Assembly (NCBI RefSeq): GCF_029960815.1
Contig: NZ_JASBRE010000020.1
Coordinates: 44,997 to 108,996, forward strand
Length of the DNA stretch: 64,000 nt
Source of the DNA: Pseudomonas sp. AL03
GTDB lineage: Bacteria > Pseudomonadota > Gammaproteobacteria > Pseudomonadales > Pseudomonadaceae
Direction of reading: 5' to 3'
Shown: piece by piece, positions 15,450 to 23,908 of the stretch
Numbering within the stretch: position 1 is the stretch's first letter
Layout of the letters: each line of letters opens with the position of its first letter
Position numbers and translations under genes: made by a program
Notes under the pieces: model-generated
Told to the model about the DNA's origin: nothing
The model's database searches: none
The model's input: only the letters and a program-made list of their open reading frames with translations

Positions 15450-17033
15450 TCAGCGAGTTGTTGCCAGTTCCTGTTGGACGCTGGCGACAGTGCGAGGCCA
15501 AGGTTTACCAGCCTGAACCTTCGCTGGCAAGGCCTTGATGGCGGTAAGGGCGGCATCGCGGTTGGCGAAGCTACCGTAAGTGATGACGTAAAGCGGCTTG
15601 CCGTTGAGGACTTTCTTGAAGTAACGGTACTCGCCGCCCTGCTCCTTGACGAAGGATTGCGCGGCCGCTTCAGAGCTGGTGCCAAGGATCTGCACCACGT
15701 AGTTACCCGGTGCTTGCCCTGCGTACCAGGTGCCACCGGCGGCCTTGGCCACGGTGGTTGGTTTCTCGGCGGGTTTGGTCACCGGCGCTGGCTTAACCAC
15801 TGGCGCAGGCTTCACGGCAGGCACCGGGGCTGGCTTGGCCGTAGCGACCTGAGTCGGCGCAGGCACAGGCTTGGCGGCTGGCGTCGGTGCAGGACCGGCC
15901 GACAGACCTGCTGGAGGCGCGGTGGTGGTCACGGTTGGCGGCGTAGCGCTGGAACCTTCGACCGGCACGCCGTCGTCGCCTTCGGAGATGCCGCCGGCGG
16001 CTTCGGCCAGCGGACCGCGCATGACCGGCTGCGAGTTGCCGACCAGCGGCAATGGCATCGGTTGCGAGTTACCGGCGAATTCGACGGCTGGCGCGCCGCC
16101 GCTGTTAGGTTGTGGCGTGCCCTGGCCGAGCGGCAGTTGCGCCTGTTCGTTGGCAGGTGCACCCGTGGTCGGTGCTTTGCTGCGACCCGGCATCAACCAG
16201 GCGGCGGCTACCGCGACCACGACGACGGCGGAAATCGCCAATACGTGTTTCTTCGGCATGTTGAACCCCATACTTGGACGCTTGACCGCTGAGCGGCTGG
16301 CAATCATGGCTTCGATCATTGCATCGCGGGCGACCTGGTTGATGGTGCCAGGCCAACCGTCGGAGCTTTCGTGAATATCAGAGATCTGATCTGCGGTAAA
16401 AAGTTCGATGCCCCGACCGGCACCTTCGAGCCGCTGATCCAGATATTCGCGGGTTTCTTCTTCGGTGTAAGGCTGCAACTCGATGACGTGGAAACGCTCT
16501 TCCTCGAGGCTCAGCGCCTCCAGTTGAGCAATCAGCGACGACTCACCGAACAGGAACACATGCGGACGACCTTCCGGTGCACCGGCGGCCAGGGCCATCA
16601 AGGCTTCCAGCGCGGACTCGTCGAGTTGCTCGGCGTCATCCACCAGCAAATAGACTTCCTGCCCCGTGAGCGCAAGTTGCACCACTTGAGCCAGAATCGC
16701 GCCGATCTCGACCTGGGCCACGTTCAGCGCCTGAGCAACCTGACGCAGCAAACCCGCCGCATCGCCGGCACCACGGGCAGAAACCACCACGCTCTGCACC
16801 GATTGTTTGTTGGTGCTGGCCACCAGGGCCTGGCGCAACAGCGTCTTGCCACTGCCTTGCGGGCCCGTGACGACCAGCAGCAACTGGCTGTAGCGTGCCA
16901 GGTGATGCAGTTGTCCCAGCACCGGTTTGCGCTGGGCCGGGAAGAATTTGAAGCCAGGCACCCGTGGAGCAAAAGGGTCATGACTCAACTGGTAATGGCC
17001 GAGGAAAGCCTCGTCGGCGTGCAAACTAGTCAT
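15450..17033 (-). CDS. damX: DamX-like cell-division protein with AAA and SPOR domains
   Basis: A 527-aa inner-membrane protein. The cytoplasmic N-terminal part is an ExeA-like ATPase with Walker A GPQGSGKT at 57-64 and Walker B LLVDDAEQ near 129-136. A single membrane helix follows at about 264-281 (VLAISAVVVVAVAAAWLM), then a long Ala/Pro-rich periplasmic linker (290-440) and a C-terminal SPOR domain (about 441-520, YVVQILGTSSEAAAQSFVKEQ) that binds denuded septal peptidoglycan. E. coli DamX lacks an intact ATPase, so the name follows domain order and the aroK-aroB-damX context. It is 10 bp downstream of aroB. Confidence 0.88.
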   Translation of the reverse strand: MTSLHADEAFLGHYQLSHDPFAPRVPGFKFFPAQRKPVLGQLHHLARYSQLLLVVTGPQGSGKTLLRQALVASTNKQSVQSVVVSARGAGDAAGLLRQVAQALNVAQVEIGAILAQVVQLALTGQEVYLLVDDAEQLDESALEALMALAAGAPEGRPHVFLFGESSLIAQLEALSLEEERFHVIELQPYTEEETREYLDQRLEGAGRGIELFTADQISDIHESSDGWPGTINQVARDAMIEAMIASRSAVKRPSMGFNMPKKHVLAISAVVVVAVAAAWLMPGRSKAPTTGAPANEQAQLPLGQGTPQPNSGGAPAVEFAGNSQPMPLPLVGNSQPVMRGPLAEAAGGISEGDDGVPVEGSSATPPTVTTTAPPAGLSAGPAPTPAAKPVPAPTQVATAKPAPVPAVKPAPVVKPAPVTKPAEKPTTVAKAAGGTWYAGQAPGNYVVQILGTSSEAAAQSFVKEQGGEYRYFKKVLNGKPLYVITYGSFANRDAALTAIKALPAKVQAGKPWPRTVASVQQELATTR

Positions 17034-17043
17034 CGGGATCTTA

Positions 17044-18144
17044 TTAACCTTTAAGCTGAGCCAGAGCGCGGTAATCCGCTCCCAGCGTGGCCTGTAAAAC
17101 CTCTTTCGGATAATCGTCGGTCACCACCGCTTCGCCCATGTGGCGCAGCAGCACCAGGCGCAAACGACCGTCGATCACTTTCTTGTCAATTGCCATGTGT
17201 TCGAGAAAATCGACTTCAGTCATCTCTTCAGGCGGGATGACCGGCAGGCCGGCACGCTGGAACAGACGAATGCCGCGATCGCGCTCTTGCTCGCTGATCC
17301 AGCCCAGGCGCGCGGACATTTCCAAGGCCATTACGGTGCCAGCAGCGACCGCTTCACCATGCAACCACACACCATAGCCCATATGGGTTTCGATGGCGTG
17401 GCCGAAGGTGTGACCCAGATTGAGCGTGGCGCGAACACCGGTCTCCCGTTCGTCGGCACCGACCACCGCAGCCTTGGCCGCGCAAGAGCGCTCGATGGCG
17501 TAAGTCAGGGCGACCTGGTCCAGGGCGCGCAGGCGATCGACGTTTTCTTCAAGCCAGGTCAGGAACGGCTCGTCGCAGATCAGCCCGTACTTGATCACCT
17601 CGGCAAGCCCGGCGGACAGTTCGCGGGCCGGCAGGGTATTGAGGGTAGCGGTATCAATCAGCACCACATTCGGCTGATAGAAAGCGCCGACCATGTTCTT
17701 GCCCAGGGGATGGTTGATCCCGGTCTTGCCACCCACCGAAGAGTCGACTTGCGACAGCAGCGTGGTCGGGACCTGGATGAAATCGACACCACGCTGGTAG
17801 CAGGCGGCAGCAAAACCGGCCATGTCACCAATCACGCCACCACCAAGAGCGATCACCGTGGTACGGCGGTCGTGCCGTGCGGTCAGCAGACCGTCGAAAA
17901 TCAGTTGCAGGGTTTCCCAGGTCTTGAAGGCTTCGCCGTCGGGCAGCACCACGGAAACCACCGAGAACTGTGCGAGGCTACGGGTCAGACGCTCGAGATA
18001 GAGCGGCGCAACGGTCTCGTTGGAGATGATCGCCACTTGCCGTCCGCGGATATGCGGGGCCAATAGCTCAGGCTGATCCAACAAATCTTCGCCAATATGA
18101 ATCGGGTAGCTGCGCTCGCCTAGATCGACCTTGAGTGTCTGCAT
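17044..18144 (-). CDS. aroB: 3-dehydroquinate synthase
   Basis: A 366-aa cytoplasmic enzyme, second step of the shikimate pathway: it cyclises DAHP to 3-dehydroquinate using NAD and a divalent metal. Signatures include LPDGEAFKTWETL, ALGGGVIGDMAGFAAACYQRG (NAD-binding) and LLSQVDSSVGGKTGINHPLGKN; metal ligands fall in the E-x-I-K helix (LAEVIKYG) and the two His of NLGHTFGHAIE. It lies 151 bp after aroK and 10 bp before damX. Confidence 0.97.
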   Translation of the reverse strand: MQTLKVDLGERSYPIHIGEDLLDQPELLAPHIRGRQVAIISNETVAPLYLERLTRSLAQFSVVSVVLPDGEAFKTWETLQLIFDGLLTARHDRRTTVIALGGGVIGDMAGFAAACYQRGVDFIQVPTTLLSQVDSSVGGKTGINHPLGKNMVGAFYQPNVVLIDTATLNTLPARELSAGLAEVIKYGLICDEPFLTWLEENVDRLRALDQVALTYAIERSCAAKAAVVGADERETGVRATLNLGHTFGHAIETHMGYGVWLHGEAVAAGTVMALEMSARLGWISEQERDRGIRLFQRAGLPVIPPEEMTEVDFLEHMAIDKKVIDGRLRLVLLRHMGEAVVTDDYPKEVLQATLGADYRALAQLKG

Positions 18145-18295
18145 GTGTCCCCACAGTGAAGATGGAATCAGGCGTCCTGCCTTGAGTTAACGAATGTCCA
18201 CGGCGTCGGCTGGTGTGACGCCGTTCGGTAGCCATCCGCCACAACCTTGAGCGGCTGTGGCAGGACGCCGAGGATAGCGCATTTCGCGCTACGCA

Positions 18296-18814
18296 TTAAC
18301 GGGGAGGTAGCTGCTGCAAGCGCTCGAGAATATCGAGTACCACCATTCGCGGCGGCCGCTCATCGGTTTCCACCACCAGATCGGCGATTTCCCGATAAAG
18401 CGGATCGCGAATCGCCAGCAGATCCCGAAGGGTCTTGGCCGGATCGGCAGTGCGCAACAGTGGTCGATTGCGATCGCGAGAAGTGCGGCCCACCTGCTGC
18501 TCGACTGACGCATGCAGATAGACCACCCGACCCCCGGCGTGCAGCGCCCGACGATTGGCCTCGCGCATCACCGCGCCGCCACCAGTCGCCAGCACCACGC
18601 CATCGCACCCGCACAGCTCGGCAATCATCGCCTGCTCGCGGTCACGAAAACCCGGTTCGCCTTCCTTATCGAAAATCCACGGGATATTGGCGCCCGTGCG
18701 CAATTCAATTTCCTTATCGGAATCTTTGAACGGCAGGCGTAGCTCTTTGGCCAGCAACCGGCCGATGGTGCTTTTTCCAGCCCCCATCGGTCCAACAAGA
18801 ATCAAATTTCGCAC
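18296..18814 (-). CDS. aroK: Shikimate kinase
   Basis: A 172-aa P-loop kinase that phosphorylates shikimate at the 3-hydroxyl with ATP. The Walker A motif GPMGAGKS is at residues 8-15; DSDKEIELRTG supplies the shikimate-binding Asp; VLATGGGAVMREANR is the Walker-B-like GGG loop; and VGRTSRDRNRPLL is the lid. It starts 4 bp after the pilQ stop codon, so the pil and aro genes probably form one transcript. The gap to aroB (18145-18295) contains a GC-rich inverted repeat without a T run. Confidence 0.96.
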   Translation of the reverse strand: MRNLILVGPMGAGKSTIGRLLAKELRLPFKDSDKEIELRTGANIPWIFDKEGEPGFRDREQAMIAELCGCDGVVLATGGGAVMREANRRALHAGGRVVYLHASVEQQVGRTSRDRNRPLLRTADPAKTLRDLLAIRDPLYREIADLVVETDERPPRMVVLDILERLQQLPPR

Positions 18815-18818
18815 AGAA

Positions 18819-20906
18819 TCAATGACTCACAGCAATCGCCTGGTTATTCATGATACGCGGAGTGAGAAATACCAGCAGCTCGGATTTTTTCTCCGAAACC
18901 ACGTCACGCCGGAAAAGGCGGCCAAGATACGGCACATCACCGAGAAATGGCACCTTATCTACAACCTTGCTCTGAGTATTTGAGAAAACTCCGCCAATCA
19001 CGATGGTCTCGCCGTCGTTGACCAGGACCTTGGCATTGACCTCGTTTTTCTTGATGGGCGGTACATCCTGCACCTTGTTCAGGTAGTCCGGTTCATCTTT
19101 GGTAACCTTGACCTCCATGATGATCCGGTTGTCCGGGGTGATCTGCGGCGTCACCTCCAGAGACAGCGAGGCTTCCTTGAACGACACCGAGGTCGCGCCG
19201 CTGGAGCTGGCTTCCTGGTAGGGAATCTCCGTGCCCTTGAGGATTTTCGCGGTTTCCTTGTCCGACGTGACCACTTTGGGCTGCGAGACGATTTCGCCGT
19301 TGCCGGTTTTCTCCATGGCCGTCAGCTCAAGATCGAGCAGTACATTGTCGGTGATGAACGCGATGCCGAGCCCCGAGGTATTGGAGGCGGCGCCCAGGTC
19401 GACGAACGGCGAGTTGGTGCTGGTGCTGCCGGGCGTACCGATGGTCGACGAAGCGTTAGCCCCGTTGCTGACGCCTGAGGCGTTCCAGTTGCCCTTGTTC
19501 TGCAACGAACCGCCCCAACGCACACCGAGGCTTTTGTCATAGTCGACGTTGGCTTCGACGATACGCGCCTCGATCATCACCTGACGCACCGGGATATCCA
19601 GTTGCGCGACGATACGGCGGAGTTCGTCAAGGCGATCCTGGGTCTGGTAGGCAATGATGTTGTTGGTCCGCTCATCAACCGTGATCGAGCCCCGCTCATC
19701 GGCCTTTGCCTCGGCACTGGTCACCGACTGGAACAGCTTGGCGATATCGGCAGCTTTGGCGTAGTTGACCTGCAACAGTTCCCGACGCAGGGGCGCCAGG
19801 TCGGCAATCTGCTTCTGCGACTCAAGCTCCTGGCGCTCGCGAGCGGCGATTTCATCGGCCGGCGCCACGAGTAAAACGTTACCGATCTTGCGTTTATCCA
19901 GACCCTTGGTTTTCAACACCAGATCCAGTGCCTGATCCCACGGTACGTTCTGCAAACGCAGCGTGATGCCGCCCTGCACGGTGTCGCTGGCGACCAGATT
20001 GAGATTGGTGAAATCGGCGATCAGTTGCAGCACCGAACGCACATCGATGTCCTGGAAATTCAACGAGAGTTTTTCACCGGTGTAGGCAAAACGTTCAGTG
20101 TTGCGCTTCTGCAAGTCATCGACGGTCATCGGCCGGATGCTGACGGTCAGCTTGTTGTCGGTCTGGTAAGTCGAATAATCGAATGCGCCGCTGGGCTCAA
20201 TGCTGATCGTGGCCCGATCACCGGTAGCGCTGGCGTTGACGAACTGCACCGGCGTGGCGAAATCCTTGACGTCCAGACGTACACGCAACGGCTCAGGCAA
20301 TTGGGTCCTGGCGAAACCGAGGATGATCTTGCCGTCGCGCTCCTGAATGTCCGGGGCGATAGAAGGATCCGACAGATCGATGACCACATTGCCTTCGCCC
20401 TGAGTGCCGCGCTGGAAATCCACACCCCGAATGGCCTTGCCTACCGGCGCATAGGCTTTCGCCGGGGCGGGCGTTGCAGTCGCGGCGCGCTGCGTTTTTG
20501 GCGCTGGGCTGGAGGCCGTTTTGTTGGCTCCTTGCCCGACCACCACAAACAGATTGTTGCCTTCGACCCGTGCGTTATACGGGGTCAACTGGGTCAGATT
20601 GATGATCAGTCGCGTACGGTCCTTGGCTTCCACCACCGTGGCGCTGCGGGCATTCCCACCGCCCAGGTCACGATTTTTGCTTTTTAGCTGACTGACTACG
20701 CCGGGCAGATCCAGCGCAATCCGAGCCGGTTGTTCCGTGGTGTAACCGTGGGGCGGCGGTGGCGGCCCATCGAACGACAACTTCAACTCGATGCGGTCCC
20801 CCGGCAGCGCTGCAACATCCAGCGCTTTGAGGTTAGCCGCTTGTACCATCGGCGACAGCAACGCTATCCATAGCGAAATACCGAAGGTTGAGAAAATCCT
20901 GTTCAT
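18819..20906 (-). CDS. pilQ: Type IV pilus secretin
   Basis: A 695-aa outer-membrane protein forming the ring through which the type IV pilus leaves the cell. The signal peptide is at 1-23 (MNRIFSTFGISLWIALLSPMVQA). AMIN peptidoglycan-binding domains lie at about 25-130 and 165-265, a secretin/TonB short domain at about 290-340 (LSLNFQDIDVRSVLQLIADFT), then N1-type and secretin domains, ending in VPFLGDVPYLGRLFR near the C-terminus, the secretin signature. It is the last gene of pilMNOPQ, 13 bp after pilP. Confidence 0.97.
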   Translation of the reverse strand: MNRIFSTFGISLWIALLSPMVQAANLKALDVAALPGDRIELKLSFDGPPPPPHGYTTEQPARIALDLPGVVSQLKSKNRDLGGGNARSATVVEAKDRTRLIINLTQLTPYNARVEGNNLFVVVGQGANKTASSPAPKTQRAATATPAPAKAYAPVGKAIRGVDFQRGTQGEGNVVIDLSDPSIAPDIQERDGKIILGFARTQLPEPLRVRLDVKDFATPVQFVNASATGDRATISIEPSGAFDYSTYQTDNKLTVSIRPMTVDDLQKRNTERFAYTGEKLSLNFQDIDVRSVLQLIADFTNLNLVASDTVQGGITLRLQNVPWDQALDLVLKTKGLDKRKIGNVLLVAPADEIAARERQELESQKQIADLAPLRRELLQVNYAKAADIAKLFQSVTSAEAKADERGSITVDERTNNIIAYQTQDRLDELRRIVAQLDIPVRQVMIEARIVEANVDYDKSLGVRWGGSLQNKGNWNASGVSNGANASSTIGTPGSTSTNSPFVDLGAASNTSGLGIAFITDNVLLDLELTAMEKTGNGEIVSQPKVVTSDKETAKILKGTEIPYQEASSSGATSVSFKEASLSLEVTPQITPDNRIIMEVKVTKDEPDYLNKVQDVPPIKKNEVNAKVLVNDGETIVIGGVFSNTQSKVVDKVPFLGDVPYLGRLFRRDVVSEKKSELLVFLTPRIMNNQAIAVSH

Positions 20907-20919
20907 TATTCGAGTTCCA

Positions 20920-21447
20920 CTATGAGTGCTCTTTCAAAGGGATGGTCCGCGGCCGCTCCAGCCAGGCGCCTTGGCCGTCGGGAACGATTTCGACCACATC
21001 GACCTGCGAGCCGCTGATAGCGACGATCCGCCCATCGTTACGCCCCAGGTAATCGCCGACTTTCAACCGATGCACCCCACCCGCCCCGCGCACCAGCGCA
21101 AAGGAGCCGGTCGCATTAGCGATCGTACCGACCATTTCAAACTGCTCGATGTTGAAACCTTCGAGGTATTGCTTGACCCGATCAGGGTCAGGTTTGACGT
21201 TGCGTGAGCCGTGCTTCTGGCCGGCCAGGTCGACCCTTATCTGTCGGGAAAACGGACTTCGCAGGTTGGCGGCGTTGTACGTGAATGTTGGGTAAGACCG
21301 AAATGTCGGTGTTGGTTCAATCTTGCCGGGCGCACGCAAACGCATTTCATTCATGTAGGCGTCCAGGTCGCTGAAGTCACTGTCGCTGCCACAACCGGCC
21401 AGGCCGGCGACCAACACAACCATCGAAAAGCAACGAATCGGGCTCAT
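20920..21447 (-). CDS. pilP: Type IV pilus assembly lipoprotein
   Basis: A 175-aa inner-membrane lipoprotein: signal MSPIRCFSMVVLVAGLAGC, with the lipid-modified Cys in the box LAGC. The C-terminal beta-domain (EMVGTIANATGSFALVRGAGGVHRLKVGDYLGRNDGRI) binds PilQ and links the alignment subcomplex PilM/N/O to the secretin. Its start overlaps the end of pilO by 4 bp, implying coupled translation. Confidence 0.96.
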   Translation of the reverse strand: MSPIRCFSMVVLVAGLAGCGSDSDFSDLDAYMNEMRLRAPGKIEPTPTFRSYPTFTYNAANLRSPFSRQIRVDLAGQKHGSRNVKPDPDRVKQYLEGFNIEQFEMVGTIANATGSFALVRGAGGVHRLKVGDYLGRNDGRIVAISGSQVDVVEIVPDGQGAWLERPRTIPLKEHS

Positions 21448-22067
21448 TTTTGCAGCCCCTTGTCGTTGTAGCGGTAGGTCTTGGCAAGAATGCTCATGCG
21501 CAACTTCGGACCACCTTCCGGGTTAGCCGGCGCAAGGTCGAAGTCATGCAAGGTGACGATCCGTGGCAGCCCGGCCACGCCGCTGACGAAGGTGGCCAGG
21601 TCGTGATAGGCACCGGTGACGGTGATCTGGATCGGCAGCTCGATGTAGAACGGCTGCGTGACCTCTGGCAGCAGTTTGATCTCTTCGAATTCCAGGCCAC
21701 TGCCCAGGCCGGTGCGAGTGATGTCCTCCAGCAGACCAGGCACTTCGGTGTCACTGGGCAATTGCCGCAGCAGCACGCCAAAGGAGTTCTCCATTTGCTT
21801 CATCTGCTGGGTATACAGCTCGAGATTCGCCGCCATGTGGGCTTTGTTGGCGAATTGCTCCTTGAGGGTCGACTCTTCCTCGCGCTTGAGATTGAGATGG
21901 CTCTGAAGGTCGCTGACGGAAAAACTGTAGCCCAGTGAAAGCACCAGGACCATCAGCAGAATACCCGCCAGCGCCTTGATGGCTGGCGGCCAGGAACCCA
22001 TGTTATTGGTGTCCAGGTCGTTGATGTCGATCTTGCGCAGCCCCTCAAACCATTCAGACGGAGTCAT
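21444..22067 (-). CDS. pilO: Type IV pilus alignment protein PilO
   Basis: A 207-aa protein with one membrane helix at about 31-50 (IKALAGILLMVLVLSLGYSF), a coiled coil (LKREEESTLKEQFANKAHMAANLELYT region) and a ferredoxin-like periplasmic domain. It pairs with PilN to build the periplasmic alignment complex. Its start overlaps the pilN stop by 4 bp. Confidence 0.96.
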   Translation of the reverse strand: MTPSEWFEGLRKIDINDLDTNNMGSWPPAIKALAGILLMVLVLSLGYSFSVSDLQSHLNLKREEESTLKEQFANKAHMAANLELYTQQMKQMENSFGVLLRQLPSDTEVPGLLEDITRTGLGSGLEFEEIKLLPEVTQPFYIELPIQITVTGAYHDLATFVSGVAGLPRIVTLHDFDLAPANPEGGPKLRMSILAKTYRYNDKGLQK

Positions 22068-22630
22068 TGACCGCCCTCCGCAGCGGCTGGCTGAGTCTGA
22101 CGAACGGTTAATTGAAAGACGTTGGCCTGGTCCAGCTGACTAGCAGTGGTCGCTTTGACTTCCGTCAGGGTCGGCACATTGAACCAGTCCGACGCATCCA
22201 GATTACGCATCAGATCCGAAACACGATGGTTGGAGTCTGCGGCGCCGGTAATGGACAGGGTTTTGCCAGCCATTTTCACTTCGGTGAAATACACTCCGTC
22301 CGGCAAGGTACGCGCTAACTGATCGAAGATCCGCCCGCTGATCGGACGGTTGCCTTGCAGGTCCTGGATGATGCGCATGCGCTCGACCAGTTGCTGGCGA
22401 CGGGCCTTCAAATCGCTGATCTGTTTAATCCGCTCGTCGACCACAGCAATCTGTTTTCCGATGTAGTCATTACGAGCAACTTGCCGATCGATGGCGCCAT
22501 TGATGGCCTGGTTTGCGATCAACACCGCGCCCACTGCCCCCACCATCACACCGACCAGCGCCAGCAAAAAGCGTTTGCGGCGCGCTTCACGCTGCTCTTC
22601 ACGCCAAGGTAAAAGATTGATCCGTGCCAT
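22064..22630 (-). CDS. pilN: Type IV pilus alignment protein PilN
   Basis: A 188-aa protein starting MARINLLPWREEQREARRKR, the short cytoplasmic motif that docks into PilM. One membrane helix follows (about 22-42, FLLALVGVMVGAVGAVLIAN), then a coiled coil and a periplasmic ferredoxin-like domain. An in-frame start 30 bp upstream exists, but the ATG at 22630 overlaps the pilM stop as TGATG and gives the canonical MARINLLPW N-terminus. Confidence 0.96.
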   Translation of the reverse strand: MARINLLPWREEQREARRKRFLLALVGVMVGAVGAVLIANQAINGAIDRQVARNDYIGKQIAVVDERIKQISDLKARRQQLVERMRIIQDLQGNRPISGRIFDQLARTLPDGVYFTEVKMAGKTLSITGAADSNHRVSDLMRNLDASDWFNVPTLTEVKATTASQLDQANVFQLTVRQTQPAAAEGGQ

Positions 22631-23694
22631 CAGTCGAAACTCCTGAGGGCCAGCCCGCAAGCGATCATCAGTGCCGGCGCATCGCTGGCCAGGGCACCGG
22701 CGTTGACCTTACTGCTCAGGGCCATGTTGGAGAATGGGTTGGCTACTTGCGTCGGCGTGCCCAATCGCTGCTCGATCAACCGATCCAGCCCCGAGACCGA
22801 CGCGGTACCTCCGGCCAGCAGGATGTGATCAACCGAGTTGTACTGACCGGAGGCGAAGAAAAACTGCAACGAACGCGACACCTGCTGCACCAGCGCATCG
22901 CGAAACGGCTGCAACACCTCGTTGACGTAATCGTCCGGCAAACCGCCCTGCTTCTTCGCCAACCCGGCCTGCTCGAGCGTCAGCCCATAACGTCGCTGGA
23001 TTTCCTCCGTCAGTTGACGACCGCCGAACAATTGTTCGCGGGTGTAAATGATTCGTCCGTTGTGCAGCACGCTCAGGGTGGTCATGGTCGCGCCGATGTC
23101 GACCACCGCTACCGTCAGACTCTCCTGAGAAGCAGCCAGTTGCCCCGCCAGTAATCCGAAAGAACGCTCCAGCGCATAGGCCTCGACGTCAACCACGCGC
23201 GCCGTCAGGCCGGCCAGAGCCAGGGCCGCTTCCCGGACCTCGACGTTTTCCTTGCGACAGGCCGCCAGCAGCACATTGACTCGCTCGGGGTTGCGCGCGG
23301 AAACACCCTGGACCTCAAAGTCGATGGCCACTTCGTCCAATGGATAAGGGATGTACTGATCGGCCTCGATCTTCAGCTGGTTTTCCATCTCGTCGTCGGA
23401 AAGACCGGCATCCATCTCGATGGTCTTGGTGATCACCGCCGAACCGGCCACGGCCACGGCCACGTTCTTGAGGCTGGTTCTGGCCTTGACTAGTACGCGC
23501 GCGAGTGCCAGCCCCACGCCTTCGAGCTCGGCGATATTTTTCTCGACCACCGCATTGGCGGGCAAAGGCTCCACCGCATAGGTCTCGACCCGATAACGGT
23601 CGCCCTGGCGGCTTAGCTCCAGAAGCTTTACCGACGTGGAGCTGATGTCGATCCCCAGAAGCGTATTGGCCTTTTTATTGAAGAGTCCTAGCAC
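22630..23694 (-). CDS. pilM: Type IV pilus actin-like ATPase PilM
   Basis: A 354-aa cytoplasmic actin-fold protein that binds ATP and the PilN N-terminus. The start is GTG at 23694, giving MLGLFNKKANTLLGIDISST, the canonical N-terminus and the family's usual length; the TTG two codons upstream is less likely. Phosphate-binding loops are GIDISSTSVK, VVDIGATMTTL and ILLAGGTASVSG. First gene of the operon, divergent from ponA. Confidence 0.96.
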   Translation of the reverse strand: MLGLFNKKANTLLGIDISSTSVKLLELSRQGDRYRVETYAVEPLPANAVVEKNIAELEGVGLALARVLVKARTSLKNVAVAVAGSAVITKTIEMDAGLSDDEMENQLKIEADQYIPYPLDEVAIDFEVQGVSARNPERVNVLLAACRKENVEVREAALALAGLTARVVDVEAYALERSFGLLAGQLAASQESLTVAVVDIGATMTTLSVLHNGRIIYTREQLFGGRQLTEEIQRRYGLTLEQAGLAKKQGGLPDDYVNEVLQPFRDALVQQVSRSLQFFFASGQYNSVDHILLAGGTASVSGLDRLIEQRLGTPTQVANPFSNMALSSKVNAGALASDAPALMIACGLALRSFD

Positions 23695-23908
23695 TACCAA
23701 TTCCCTATGACTATCCGTGTCTTACGGACTCTGTAATATCAGTTGCGTTCAAACCACCCGTCTTGACAGCAGCGCAAATGACGCCCTCGACGGAAAAATG
23801 CTTATAATGCCCAGCGTTTTTTTCCGGTTTTTACTTCAAGCGCGGGTCGTTCCCTGTTATCCGAACCCTGATGCCTCATTCATTCTTTGCCCTGGATGTC
23901 CAAAAGCC

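Noticed and set aside
23763..23808. TTGACA at 23763 with TATAAT at 23803 as a ponA promoter
   Set aside because: The hexamers are 34 bp apart, too far for one sigma70 promoter; only the -10 may be real.
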